NCBI GenBank assembly: GCA_003168255.1
Contig: PMSU01000170.1
Span: 30,097-94,096, forward strand
From: Actinomycetota bacterium
GTDB lineage: Bacteria > Actinomycetota > Actinomycetes > Streptosporangiales > Streptosporangiaceae
Reading direction: 5' to 3'
DNA length: 64,000 nt
Shown here one piece after another: positions 9,031 through 17,119 of the stretch. The notes beneath the pieces were generated by a model. It was not told the DNA's origin and did no database searches. It worked only from the letters and a program-made list of their open reading frames with translations. How positions within the stretch are numbered: the first letter of the stretch is position 1; each line of letters opens with the position of its first letter. The position numbers were made by a program, and so were the translations under genes.

Positions 9031-9738
9031 TTATGACGTGTGCGATTTGGCGGTCGCTTCGGCAGCGGTCTTGATGAGCTGCGCCACCTCGTCGGGGTGG
9101 GAGACCATCGCGACGTGGCTCGACCGGATCTCGATGGTGGTGGCGCCCATCCGGCTGGCGAACTGGCGCTCGGCTGCGGGCGGGATCGCCTGGTCGTCGG
9201 CGGCAACCAGGTACCAGGACGGCAGCGATTTCCACGCCGGGACGCCCATGACATCACCGAAGGCGGACCCGGCCAGGGCTTGTTGCACGGCATGCATCAC
9301 CTTCGCCATGACCGGATCGACGTCGGCGGCGAAGTGGTTGACGAAGTCGTCCTCAGGCAGCCAGCCGAAGCCCAGCTGGTCGGTGACCAGGTGGGCCAGC
9401 GCCGGCGTCACCGGTCCCTGCGACAACAGCGCGCCGAGCGACTCGCCCTGGTCGAGCCCGAACGCGGCGATGTAGACCAGTCCGGCGACGTTCGGCACGT
9501 CGGTGCCCAGCGCGGTCATGATCTGGCCGCCGTAGGAATGCCCGGCGACGATGGTCGGCCCGTCCTGGCGGTCCAGCACCTGGCGCAGCCGGGCGACGTC
9601 ATCGGCCAGTGCGGTCATCGGGAACTGCGGCGCCGCGACGTGATAGCCGTCGGCCTGCAGGCGCTCGATGACGGCGCTCCAGCTGGAGCCGTCGGCCCAC
9701 GCGCCGTGGACAAGGATGATGTTCTGTCGGGCGTTCAT
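9031..9738 (-). CDS. Cytoplasmic alpha/beta hydrolase
   Basis: 235 aa from ATG 9738 with GAAGGGAA upstream (an ATG six codons earlier is possible). Same fold and order of motifs as its neighbour: NIILVHGAWADGSSW oxyanion region, nucleophile Ser in GHSYGG, acid Asp in AADDQAIPP, His in SSHVAMVSHP. No signal peptide. It lies first in a probable operon reading leftward through the exported paralogue and perhaps the tautomerase. The first hundred residues of the two hydrolases align nearly without gaps (HGAWAD.SSW, ERLQ.DGY, GHSYGG), so a recent common ancestor is likely. Confidence 0.87.
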   Translation of the reverse strand: MNARQNIILVHGAWADGSSWSAVIERLQADGYHVAAPQFPMTALADDVARLRQVLDRQDGPTIVAGHSYGGQIMTALGTDVPNVAGLVYIAAFGLDQGESLGALLSQGPVTPALAHLVTDQLGFGWLPEDDFVNHFAADVDPVMAKVMHAVQQALAGSAFGDVMGVPAWKSLPSWYLVAADDQAIPPAAERQFASRMGATTIEIRSSHVAMVSHPDEVAQLIKTAAEATAKSHTS

Positions 9739-10869
9739 TTCGGTGGTTCCCTTCATTGCTCAGCTGAAGGTGACAATGGCTATTTTCCAAGGTTCCGAAA
9801 TTATCTATCTTGCGTTATGCGAGGCAGCTCAAGGCAATTGTTCCGCTGCGACCGGGCGCCTGGGCGAATGGGATCTTCACCTATCCGCCGCACGGATTAC
9901 TGGCTTCATCATTGCCCTACCCCTGCGTTGAGCTTGTGCGTTGACTCCAGTGTCGACCTGAGGCGTTCAGCCGACACGGCACGAACGTGCTATCTGTAAG
10001 CGGACTCTCCGCTCACCGCGCTGGAGTCACTCGTATATCGGCATCGCCCGTCCGCTTAGGCCTAGCGGCGGAGGCTGAGAGCTGGGGATCGGCACGGACG
10101 ATCTTCCGGCGGCATTTCGCGGCGCTGGCTCAGGCTGAAGCCGGTGACTGCCGTGGACAGGGCACGGCAGTCGACGCGGGCAGCTCGGCTATAACCGCCG
10201 CGAAGCCCCAGTCGCCGAAGGGTGCGACGCTGCCGCTAGCGGTCCATTGTCTGGCTTCCAGCAGAATCGGGCGGCGTCGCGGGGCAGGGCGCCGATCTGG
10301 CCAGCGGCAGTTTCGGCAACCAGTCGCGGCCCGCCCCGCCATAACGGGTGCCGCCGCGGGATCATAGTGAGTTGCCGGGTGGCACTCAGCCCGGCCACTC
10401 GTACCTTGCCCGTGCACATCCCCGGCCCAGGCGGGTACGGGGCCACGCCAGCAGGTCTGTTGCCGTCCGCTCCAGTCGCATCGCGGCTGCGGTCCGGGCC
10501 GCCTGCTCGTCACCACCCCCACGATCGTGAACACGGCCAACCGCATGGCGGCGGCGGCCCGCTGACCCGCCGGCGCGACGAGGCTGACGCGCGGCTCGTC
10601 CGCCTCTACCTCAGCGAACGTGCGCGCGGCGCGCTGGGTGCGGTCCGGCGAGTCAGGGGGCAAGGGGCCACGACGCTATCGCGGTAGCCGGGCACCGCTG
10701 GAATCGTAGCCTAGGTGCCGTATTGCGGCGTAGTAGCGCATAGTAGGGCAAACGTGTGATGTTATCGGGGCGCGGCATTTGGGCGTCATAACGGTGCAGC
10801 CGTGCACCGAGAGGTTCGCAGCTGGCGGATGGCCGGCGGCGCTGCGGAAGGCACAGGGGAGGACCTGCG
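9739..10869. other. 1.1-kb region without a supported gene
   Basis: No open frame here combines a ribosome binding site, coding-like composition and a recognisable domain. Around 10130-10663 all frames are open for long stretches in both directions, including a 177-codon minus frame with a hydrophobic patch, which is what random GC-rich DNA or a decayed gene gives. The left edge (9740-9830) is AT-rich and probably contains the promoter of the hydrolase pair. The right edge holds GGGGAGGA just before the NHL-repeat gene. Confidence 0.4.
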
Positions 10870-13341
10870 GTGAATGGTGAGCGGGCTAGCGGGACGAGCG
10901 CGCTAAAGCGGGCAGCGGCAGCGGCCGCGGTGGCTGCGCTGGTGTCGGCGGTGCTGGCCGGAGGCGGCAGCCGGGCCGAGGCAGCGCACCTGGGCGGCCA
11001 TCCGGCGGTGGCCGGGGTTATCTCGACTGTGGCGGGGGGAGTCGGCGGCCCGGCCACTGCCACGAAGGTAGCCGTGGCCCCTCGCGCGTTGCTGTACTCC
11101 GGCGGCACCCTTTACGTCGCGGATTACCGTCCCGGGGGCGGTTCGGTGCGGGAGGTGAGCCCGCAGACCGACGACCTGACCACTGCGGTAGGGACCGATG
11201 CGACCGGGCCGCTCGGCGCGGGCGGCCCGTCGGCTAGCGCCGACGTCAATCCGTCTGGCGTCGCGACGGATCACTTTGGCAACGTGGTCATCACCACGGG
11301 CTCCCAGGTAGTGGTGGCGGCGGCCGTCACGGGCACGTTCTACGGGCAGTCGATGACCGCCGGGGACGTCTACACCGTGGCCGGGAACGGTACCGAGGGA
11401 TACACCGGGAACAAGGGGGCGGCCACCAAGGCTGAGCTCGCGTTTCCCTTCGGGGTGGCGGTGGACTCCTCCGGCAACCTGGTGGTGGCCGACACGGGCA
11501 ACAGCCGGGTCCGGGTGGTGGCGACCGTCACTGGCAAGTTCTACGGGCAGTCGATGACCGCCGGGGACATCTACACCGTGGCCGGCGACGGCACCTCCGG
11601 GTTCTCTGGCGACGGGGGCCTGGGCACTAGCGCCGCGCTCAACATCCCGGAGGGCGTGGCGGTGGACGGCCTGGGGAACCTTGTGATCGCCGACACCGGC
11701 AACAGCCGGGTCCGGGTGGTGGCGGCCCACACCGGCACCTTCTACGGGCAGTCGATGACCGCGGGGGACATCTATACCGTGGCCGGCGACGGCACTGCGG
11801 GGTTCTCTGGCGACGGCGGCCCGGCCACCAGCGCCGGGCTCAACGTCCCGGAAGGGACCACGGTGGACAGCGTGGGGAACCTGCTGATTGACGACACCGG
11901 CGACAGCCTGGTCCGGATAGTGGCGGCTACCACCGGCACCTTCTACGGGCAGTCGATGACCGCGGGGGACATCTATACCGTGGCCGGCGACGGCACCGGC
12001 GGGTTCTCTGGCGACGGCGGCCCAGCCACCAGCGCGGGGCTCAACGTCCCGGGAGGAATCGCGGTGGACGGCGCGGGGAACCTGCTGATCGCCGACACCG
12101 GCAACGACCGGGTCCGGATAGTGGCGGCTACCACCGACACCTTCTACGGGCAGGCGATGACCGCGGGGGACATCTACACCATCGCCGGGGACGGCCAGGA
12201 CAAGCTCTCCGGCGTCGGCGACCTGGCCACCGATGCCGAGCTCAGCACTCCGGCTGGCGTGGCCGTGGACGGCGGGGGGAACACGCTGGTGGCCGACACG
12301 AACAACAACGAGGTGCTGGCGGTGCCGGCCAGCACAGGGAAGTTGTACAGCCGGCCAGTGACCGCGGGGCGCATCTACGATGAGGCCGGCGATGGCACCG
12401 CAGGGTTCTCCGGCGACGGCGGCCTGAGCCAAGACGCCGAGGTCGACGGGCCATATGCCGTGACGGCGGACGGCGCGGGCAACATGGTGATCGCCGACAC
12501 GGGCAACAACCGGATCCGGGTGGTGGCGGCCCACTCCGCCAAGTACTACGGGCAGTCGATGGTCGCCGGGAAAATCTATACCGTCGCCGGGGATGGCACC
12601 GCAGGGTTCTCCGGCGATGGCCACTCGTCCACCGCGGCCGCGCTGAACGGGCCAGAGGGACTGGCGGTGGACAGCGCGGGCAACCTGGTGATCGCCGACA
12701 CCGGCAACTACCGGATCCGGGTGGTGGCGGCTACCACCGGCACCTTCTACGGGCAGTCGATGACCGCGAAGGATATCTATACCGTCGCCGGGGATGGCAC
12801 CGCGGGGTTCTCCGGCGACGCCGGCCCGGCCACCAGCGCCGAGCTCTCCGAGCCGGCCGGGGTGGCATCCGATAGCGCGGGCAACCTGGTGCTAGCCGAC
12901 AGCGGCAACGACCGGGTCCGGGTGGTGGCGGCTACCACCGGCACCTTCTACGGGCAGGCGATGACCGCGGGGGACATCTATACCGTCGCCGGGGACGGCA
13001 CGGCGGGGTTCTCCGGCGACGCCGGCCCGGCCACCAGCGCCGAGCTCAACAGCCCGGACGGCGTGGCGGTGGACAGCGCGGGCAACCTGGTGCTAGCCGA
13101 CAGCGGCAACGACCGGGTCCGGGTGGTGGCGGCTACCACCGGCACCTTCTACGGGCAGTCGATGACCGCGGGGGACATCTACACCGTCGCCGGTGACGGC
13201 ACCCCGGGGTTCTCCGGTGACGGCGGCCCGGCCACCGCGGCCGAGCTGAACGAGCCGGCGGGGGTGGCGTTGGACGCCGCCGGCGACCTGCTGATCGCGG
13301 ACACGTCCAACGGGCGGATCCGGGAGGTGGCGGCGAACTGA
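10870..13341 (+). CDS. Secreted NHL-repeat beta-propeller-type protein with ten near-identical 67-aa units
   Basis: 823 aa; GTG start with AGGGGAGGA close upstream. A signal peptide is evident (two basic residues, then AAAAAAVAALVSAVLAGG, cleavage near AEAAH). After an N-terminal region with one degenerate NHL-like unit, ten units of exactly 67 codons run to the stop codon. Each carries FYGQSMTAGDIYTVAGDGT, GFSGDGGPATSAEL, then GVAVDSAGNLVIADTGN and RVRVVAA. The AVDSAGNL.IADTGN.RVR part is the NHL signature that builds propeller blades; such proteins bind protein or carbohydrate ligands outside the cell. There is no sortase motif or transmembrane end, so it is probably released. Units 5 and 6 are the most divergent; 8 and 9 almost identical. 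Confidence 0.87.
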   Translation: MNGERASGTSALKRAAAAAAVAALVSAVLAGGGSRAEAAHLGGHPAVAGVISTVAGGVGGPATATKVAVAPRALLYSGGTLYVADYRPGGGSVREVSPQTDDLTTAVGTDATGPLGAGGPSASADVNPSGVATDHFGNVVITTGSQVVVAAAVTGTFYGQSMTAGDVYTVAGNGTEGYTGNKGAATKAELAFPFGVAVDSSGNLVVADTGNSRVRVVATVTGKFYGQSMTAGDIYTVAGDGTSGFSGDGGLGTSAALNIPEGVAVDGLGNLVIADTGNSRVRVVAAHTGTFYGQSMTAGDIYTVAGDGTAGFSGDGGPATSAGLNVPEGTTVDSVGNLLIDDTGDSLVRIVAATTGTFYGQSMTAGDIYTVAGDGTGGFSGDGGPATSAGLNVPGGIAVDGAGNLLIADTGNDRVRIVAATTDTFYGQAMTAGDIYTIAGDGQDKLSGVGDLATDAELSTPAGVAVDGGGNTLVADTNNNEVLAVPASTGKLYSRPVTAGRIYDEAGDGTAGFSGDGGLSQDAEVDGPYAVTADGAGNMVIADTGNNRIRVVAAHSAKYYGQSMVAGKIYTVAGDGTAGFSGDGHSSTAAALNGPEGLAVDSAGNLVIADTGNYRIRVVAATTGTFYGQSMTAKDIYTVAGDGTAGFSGDAGPATSAELSEPAGVASDSAGNLVLADSGNDRVRVVAATTGTFYGQAMTAGDIYTVAGDGTAGFSGDAGPATSAELNSPDGVAVDSAGNLVLADSGNDRVRVVAATTGTFYGQSMTAGDIYTVAGDGTPGFSGDGGPATAAELNEPAGVALDAAGDLLIADTSNGRIREVAAN
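11332..13341 (+). repeat. Ten tandem 201-bp coding repeats
   Basis: The GTFYGQ codons begin at 11332, and ten units of 201 bp end exactly at base 13341, with the stop codon taking the place of the 67th codon of the last unit. Phrases such as accttctacgggcag recur every 201 bp. Near-identity of neighbouring units suggests recent unequal crossing-over. Confidence 0.9.
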
Positions 13342-13401
13342 CGTCGAAGACGGACCCGCCCGCGTGCGTACGAGCATGGCCAGCGTGGCGGCGATCGTCG
13401 C

Positions 13402-13560
13402 TCAGGTCATGTCGCTCGGGTAGGCGGCACCGAGCGAGCTGACGTCGAGCTCGACGTCAGCCCCCACTGGCGGACCGCAGGGGTGCGGTTCGCCGTCGCG
13501 AGCACGCCGTTGTGATTCGACGAGGCGCTGCCGCAGCCGGCCAGCGCCGTGCCTGTGTGC
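13402..13560 (-). pseudogene. Remnant of the C-terminus of an Eis-type GNAT acetyltransferase
   Basis: Reading the minus strand toward the stop at 13402 gives GADVELDVSSLGAAYPSDMT. This matches the conserved C-terminal sterol-carrier-like end of Eis-family acetyltransferases; the intact Eis-type gene at 27174-28511 has ADLVLDVSALGAAYLGG in the same place. Upstream of this segment the frame loses all Eis features, so only the tail survives. A 24-bp perfect palindrome lies inside it (13438-13461). Confidence 0.5.
13438..13461. repeat. 24-bp perfect palindrome
   Basis: GCTGACGTCGAG is followed immediately by its exact reverse complement CTCGACGTCAGC. It could be a dimer-protein operator or merely the result of the coding sequence of the acetyltransferase remnant (codons for ELDVSS). 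Confidence 0.6.
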
Positions 13561-13707
13561 CGCTGGTGTGACGGCTGCCCGCCATCGTGTGCGGGAGCCC
13601 GGCGATCTCGTCGCGGCAGTCGTCTCATGGGAGGGATCCATGAAGATTCGTAAGTCTCTCGCCCTGGCAGGTTCAGCTGCCGTCCCCGCAGTCGCCAGCG
13701 GCGCGAC

Positions 13708-13737
13708 ACGCCGCGTCGTAAGACGCCGCGTCGTAAG
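13708..13737 (+). repeat. Two tandem copies of a 15-bp unit
   Basis: acgccgcgtcgtaag occurs twice in direct succession (13708-13722, 13723-13737), keeping the reading frame (RRVV-type residues). The second copy runs into the AAGGAGG ribosome binding site of the secreted protein. Confidence 0.85.
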
Positions 13738-13747
13738 GAGGTGGGCG

Positions 13748-14572
13748 ATGCGCAAGCTCTGGATAATTCCGGTGCTGCTGATAGCGAGCTGGCTGACCGC
13801 TGCCGCGCCAGCTCAGGCCAAGACGTCGGGATACGGCACGGTGTCGGGCACGCTGACGACCCCGCAAGGCGCACCGTTGAACGGGATGTGCGTCAACCTC
13901 TACAAGAAGAGCTACCACAAGGGTAATCCGATCACGACGGCGCCGACCGGGACGGGCGGCCCCGACGGGTTCTTCACCCAGGCGAACGTGCCCGTCGGCA
14001 AGTACGTGGCCTTCTTCTGGAACTGTGGCGCCGGCTCGATCGACCCGAACTACGTCAACATCTTCTACGGCGACACCTACAACCCCATGAAGGCCACGAA
14101 GTTCACCGTGACCAAGAACGCGACAACGTCGCTCGGGACCAACCCGATCCCGCTCGGCGGCACGATCACCGGCACCGTCACCGACTCCACCCTCGGCGGA
14201 CCCGCGATCTACTTTCCCGCCGTCGGCATCCTCATCCCGGGCGCCCAGAAGCTCAACCTGGTGGACTCGGGCCAGGGCTGGTACATCGTCTGCGCGGGCA
14301 GCAACGGCCAATACTCCGTCAGCGGGGTACCGACCGGCGGGGTGAAGGTGGTGTTCGCCCCCAACAACTGGGGCTGCCCGTACGACGCCAACGGTGACTT
14401 CAACTTTGATTTCTACAACCAGTCGGAGTCGGGCACGGTCGGCACCACCGCGGACGGCACCCTCACCGTCGACGGGTCGGTGACCGAGGGTCCCAGCTAC
14501 CCGCCGTCCGGCTCGACCGACCGGCAGGGACGCACGAGCACCTCAGCACGCGTCCCGCACGCCCGATCCTGA
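13748..14572 (+). CDS. Secreted protein with carboxypeptidase-regulatory/SdrD-B-like domains
   Basis: 274 aa from ATG 13748, which has the best site in the region: AAGGAGG at 13735-13741. The first residues MRKLWIIPVLLIASWL and AAAPAQAKT form a standard Sec signal peptide. The mature part contains two prealbumin-like modules of the carboxypeptidase regulatory type: GTVSGTLTTPQGAPLNGMCV and GGTITGTVTDSTLGGPAI, with conserved paired Cys. Such domains are extracellular beta-sandwich modules without enzymatic activity. An in-frame ATG at 13640 also has a Shine-Dalgarno site (GGGAGGGATCC) and would add 36 residues. The 30-bp tandem duplication 13708-13737 lies between the two starts. Confidence 0.75.
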   Translation: MRKLWIIPVLLIASWLTAAAPAQAKTSGYGTVSGTLTTPQGAPLNGMCVNLYKKSYHKGNPITTAPTGTGGPDGFFTQANVPVGKYVAFFWNCGAGSIDPNYVNIFYGDTYNPMKATKFTVTKNATTSLGTNPIPLGGTITGTVTDSTLGGPAIYFPAVGILIPGAQKLNLVDSGQGWYIVCAGSNGQYSVSGVPTGGVKVVFAPNNWGCPYDANGDFNFDFYNQSESGTVGTTADGTLTVDGSVTEGPSYPPSGSTDRQGRTSTSARVPHARS

Positions 14573-14610
14573 CGACTCCTGCCTGCTTTCACTGCGCTGG
14601 GCGATGCTCA

Positions 14611-14640
14611 CCGGGGGCGTTCCCGACGGAACGCCCCCGG
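14611..14640 (+). terminator. Strong 13-bp hairpin with tetraloop
   Basis: CCGGGGGCGTTCC (14611-14623) and GGAACGCCCCCGG (14628-14640) pair perfectly around CGAC. It lies 38 bp after the stop of the secreted protein and well before the polysaccharide cassette, so it isolates the two units. Confidence 0.82.
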
Positions 14641-14881
14641 CCGGGTTGGTAGCCGGAGCAAGCCGCACGGCACAGCGGGCAGCAGCCAAAGCCGCGTGCG
14701 AGCAGCAGTACCTGCGGGTTCCCGGGCACAGCCGCAATCCTCGCTCCGACCGCGGCGACGGCAGCGTCTCGTATAAAATCGGCAAATACGCCTCCCTCTG
14801 GCGAATCAAGCAGTAGGTTTTCGTATGCGGGAACCCTCTTGGGGTCTTATCGCCTTGGGGGAGTAACGCAACCGTATGTAA

Positions 14882-14960
14882 CGGTGCAGGCACGTGACGT
14901 GGGCTGCGGGGGCGGCTGAGCTCCTCCCTGGTATGTCCCTGAGGCGGGCAGGTGCGACCT
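14882..14960 (+). promoter_or_regulatory. Candidate structured leader of polysaccharide cassette A
   Basis: This 80-bp stretch is closely similar to 21211-21289 ahead of cassette B, although both are non-coding for the main product. Shared blocks include GGGGCGGCTGA, GTCCCTGA and GGCAGG. A possible outer stem joins GACGTG (14896-14901) with TATGTC (14932-14937). In copy B the same arms are GGACGTG and CACGTCC, so changes keep pairing. An inner G-run/C-run stem and a second hairpin CCCTG-N7-CAGG follow. It ends at the conserved ATGGACTACGG. It matches no riboswitch class that I could recognise. Confidence 0.45.
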
Positions 14961-15026
14961 ATGGACTACGGCGCGATGACGGGCGGCGGGATGCCTACAG
15001 CGCCGCGCGCGGAGCCGCACTGGTGA
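14961..15026 (+). CDS. Short upstream open frame coupled to the GT-C gene
   Basis: A 21-codon frame starting ATGGACTACGGCGCGATGAC (MDYGAMTGG...) ends with TGA that overlaps the GTG start of the membrane protein (GTGA, 15023-15026). In cassette B the same MDYGAMTG codons are the in-frame N-terminus of the membrane protein itself. So either A carries a coupled leader peptide or the N-terminus has been split off by a frameshift. Expression is not proven. Confidence 0.45.
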   Translation: MDYGAMTGGGMPTAPRAEPHW

Positions 15027-17119
15027 GCACCACCGAGCCGACCTCGCTGGAATCAACCACCGAGCCGACCTCGCTGGAATCATCAGTGACCGGGGCCACC
15101 ACCGCAAACACACCGCACACCCAGCCCACCCCCACCGTTTCCCTGCCTCTCAGGGACGAGAAGCCCCGGAACGGCTTGCACGCCACGGCACAGGCCACCA
15201 GGCAAGCGCCAGCCGGGTCACCAGTGCGCACGGTCACAGTCACTGCCTGGCGGCGTCGCCGCCAGGCGCGCGAGTTGCCGCCCCGGCTCCCGCCGCCTCC
15301 TGACGACGAGAAGCTTTCGAACGGGTTCCACGCCACGAGCGGTGCGGCCGCTCCCGGTTCACCGAACGCGATCGGCGGCGGCTTCGCTCAGTCGCAGCAG
15401 GCAGGAATCACCGCGATGGTCGGCCTCGCCAGAACCGAAGCGCCGCCTCAGTCACTCCCCGCGGTCAAACCCCCGCAATCCCAGGCTGAGTCACCAGCAT
15501 CGCCACCAGTCTTCGCCGCCAGCGCCGCATCCACCCAGCTCTTGCCGGTCACCGTCCAGCAACCGGTCACCGCCCAGCAACCGGTCACAGATCGGCGTGG
15601 GCTTCCGGTGCGCCCGGCAACGCTGTCGCTGCTCGTTATTCTCACCATTCAGGCTGTTCTGTCACTGCAGTTGGTCCACAGCAACAGCGCTTTCACCGAT
15701 GAGGCCTTGTATCTGTGGGCCGGGCATCTGGAGTGGGCGCACTTGCTGCACGGCACGCCGATCCCGCCGTTCCCGGCGTATTTCTCCGGGGCGCCCATTA
15801 TCTACCCTCCGCTCGGCGCGCTCGCCGACTCGGTTGGCGGTTTGGCGGGGGCGCGGATCCTGTCCCTGTGCTTTATGCTCGGCGCAACGTCGCTGCTTTG
15901 GGCGACCGCGAGCCGCCTCTACGGGAAGCGGGCCGGATTCTTCGCCGCTGGCTTGTGGGCGCTCCTCGGGCCGACGCTGAAGCTCGGCGCGTTCGCCACG
16001 TTCGACCCGATGTCCCTGTTCCTGGTGGCGCTGTCCGCCTGGTGCGCGGTCCGCGGGGTGGAGCGACGAGACTTTACTCGCTGGATTGCCGTATCGGCTG
16101 CTGCCTTGATCCTGGCGAACGCGGCAGCCTATTCGTCGGCAATCTTCGACCCTGTAGTGGTGGCCATCACGCTCCTGACGATGGGGCACGAACAGGCCGC
16201 GAAGCTGGCGAAGATGCGCGCGGCCGCGCTTGCCGCATTCGTGATCTCGGTGCTGATCCTGCTCGCCGACGCTGCGGGCGGGGTCTACTGGGCCGGCATC
16301 AGCGCCACCGTGCTCAGCCGCGTGCGCGGCACCAATCCAGCACTCATGGTGCTTAGCGCCGCATGGAGGTGGACTGCGCCAGTTGCGGTCATAGCCGCGG
16401 CTGGGTTAGTGATCTGCGTGGTGACTAAGCGGAGTCGCCGTACCCGCGCGTTGCTCGCCGTCCTGGCTGGCGCGCTCCTGCTCGTCCCGCTTGAGCAGGC
16501 GCGAATCCACACGATTACATCTCTGGACAAACACACCGACATCGGTGCCTGGTTCGCGGCTATTGCCGCCGGCTACGCGATCAGCGCGCTTGGTCGGCTG
16601 CGCATTCCGGCACTCGCACGCGTGATTGTGACGGCCGTATGCGCGGCGGCACTTGCCATTCCAGTAGCCACCGGGTTCGTTCAAGCGCGGGAGTTGTTCG
16701 GGTGGCCAAACTCCCAGCCGTTTGTTGCTGCCTTCCGCCCGCTGGCCGAGCACTCCACTGGCCCGCTGCTGGTTGAAGCCCCCTCTCCTGCGCGCTATTA
16801 CCTGGGCTCGGCAGTCCCATGGCAGCGCTGGTCAAGCACCTGGGCGATCACACTGCCTAACGGCCGCAGTGTCGGCTCGTCGAACGGTGGCGTTACGAGC
16901 GCAGGCAAGCCAGGCATCTACACTCGCCGGATCGACGACGGCTTCTTCGCGCTGGTAGCGCTGAACTCGACGACGACGCCCGAGCTTGATCGCCAGATTA
17001 CTGAAGCTATGGTGCGCAGCCATCGCTACCGATTCGTCGAGTCGGTCCCTTACGATGCCAGCTACTACGCCGGCTATTACGCCATCTGGGAACGCACGGC
17101 AGCTACGGGGACCCGGTGA
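15023..17119 (+). CDS. GT-C fold membrane protein of polysaccharide cassette A
   Basis: 698 aa from GTG 15023. Residues 1 to about 200 are a Pro/Ala/Thr-rich cytoplasmic region with short repeats; from about 195 on there are some ten hydrophobic helices. The first outer loop has FTDEALYLWAGHLEW and YPPLGALADSVGG: an acidic Asp-Glu pair after the first helix is the hallmark of GT-C (GT39/GT83-like) glycosyltransferases that use lipid-linked sugars. The last 150 residues form a soluble domain. It overlaps the following GT2 gene by four bases (GTGA). Its paralogue is the gene at 21290. Likely role: adds or transfers a sugar during assembly of the polymer made by the neighbouring GT2; substrate unknown. 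Confidence 0.75.
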   Translation: MSTTEPTSLESTTEPTSLESSVTGATTANTPHTQPTPTVSLPLRDEKPRNGLHATAQATRQAPAGSPVRTVTVTAWRRRRQARELPPRLPPPPDDEKLSNGFHATSGAAAPGSPNAIGGGFAQSQQAGITAMVGLARTEAPPQSLPAVKPPQSQAESPASPPVFAASAASTQLLPVTVQQPVTAQQPVTDRRGLPVRPATLSLLVILTIQAVLSLQLVHSNSAFTDEALYLWAGHLEWAHLLHGTPIPPFPAYFSGAPIIYPPLGALADSVGGLAGARILSLCFMLGATSLLWATASRLYGKRAGFFAAGLWALLGPTLKLGAFATFDPMSLFLVALSAWCAVRGVERRDFTRWIAVSAAALILANAAAYSSAIFDPVVVAITLLTMGHEQAAKLAKMRAAALAAFVISVLILLADAAGGVYWAGISATVLSRVRGTNPALMVLSAAWRWTAPVAVIAAAGLVICVVTKRSRRTRALLAVLAGALLLVPLEQARIHTITSLDKHTDIGAWFAAIAAGYAISALGRLRIPALARVIVTAVCAAALAIPVATGFVQARELFGWPNSQPFVAAFRPLAEHSTGPLLVEAPSPARYYLGSAVPWQRWSSTWAITLPNGRSVGSSNGGVTSAGKPGIYTRRIDDGFFALVALNSTTTPELDRQITEAMVRSHRYRFVESVPYDASYYAGYYAIWERTAATGTR
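15029..15082 (+). repeat. Two 27-bp coding repeats (TTEPTSLES)
   Basis: The nine-codon unit TTEPTSLES occurs twice in tandem at 15029-15055 and 15056-15082, with identical nucleotides. It lies in the disordered N-terminal region of the membrane protein. Confidence 0.85.
15545..15588 (+). repeat. 18-bp coding repeats (PVTVQQ/PVTAQQ)
   Basis: Units ccggtcaccgtccagcaa (15545-15562) and ccggtcaccgcccagcaa (15563-15580) are followed by a third partial unit ccggtcac. The repeat sits directly before the first transmembrane helix. Confidence 0.8.

Noticed and set aside
10130..10663. 177-codon minus frame in the 1.1-kb gap
   Set aside because: No family motif or ribosome site; other frames are equally open; at most a decayed gene.
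10903..12624. Long open frame on the minus strand opposite the NHL-repeat gene
   Set aside because: It mirrors the 201-bp repeats of the plus-strand gene, has no ribosome site and no domain; typical antisense openness in GC-rich DNA.
14882..14960. Known riboswitch (c-di-GMP, c-di-AMP, cobalamin) as identity of the leader
   Set aside because: The conserved core sequences of these classes are not seen; kept only as an unassigned structured leader.
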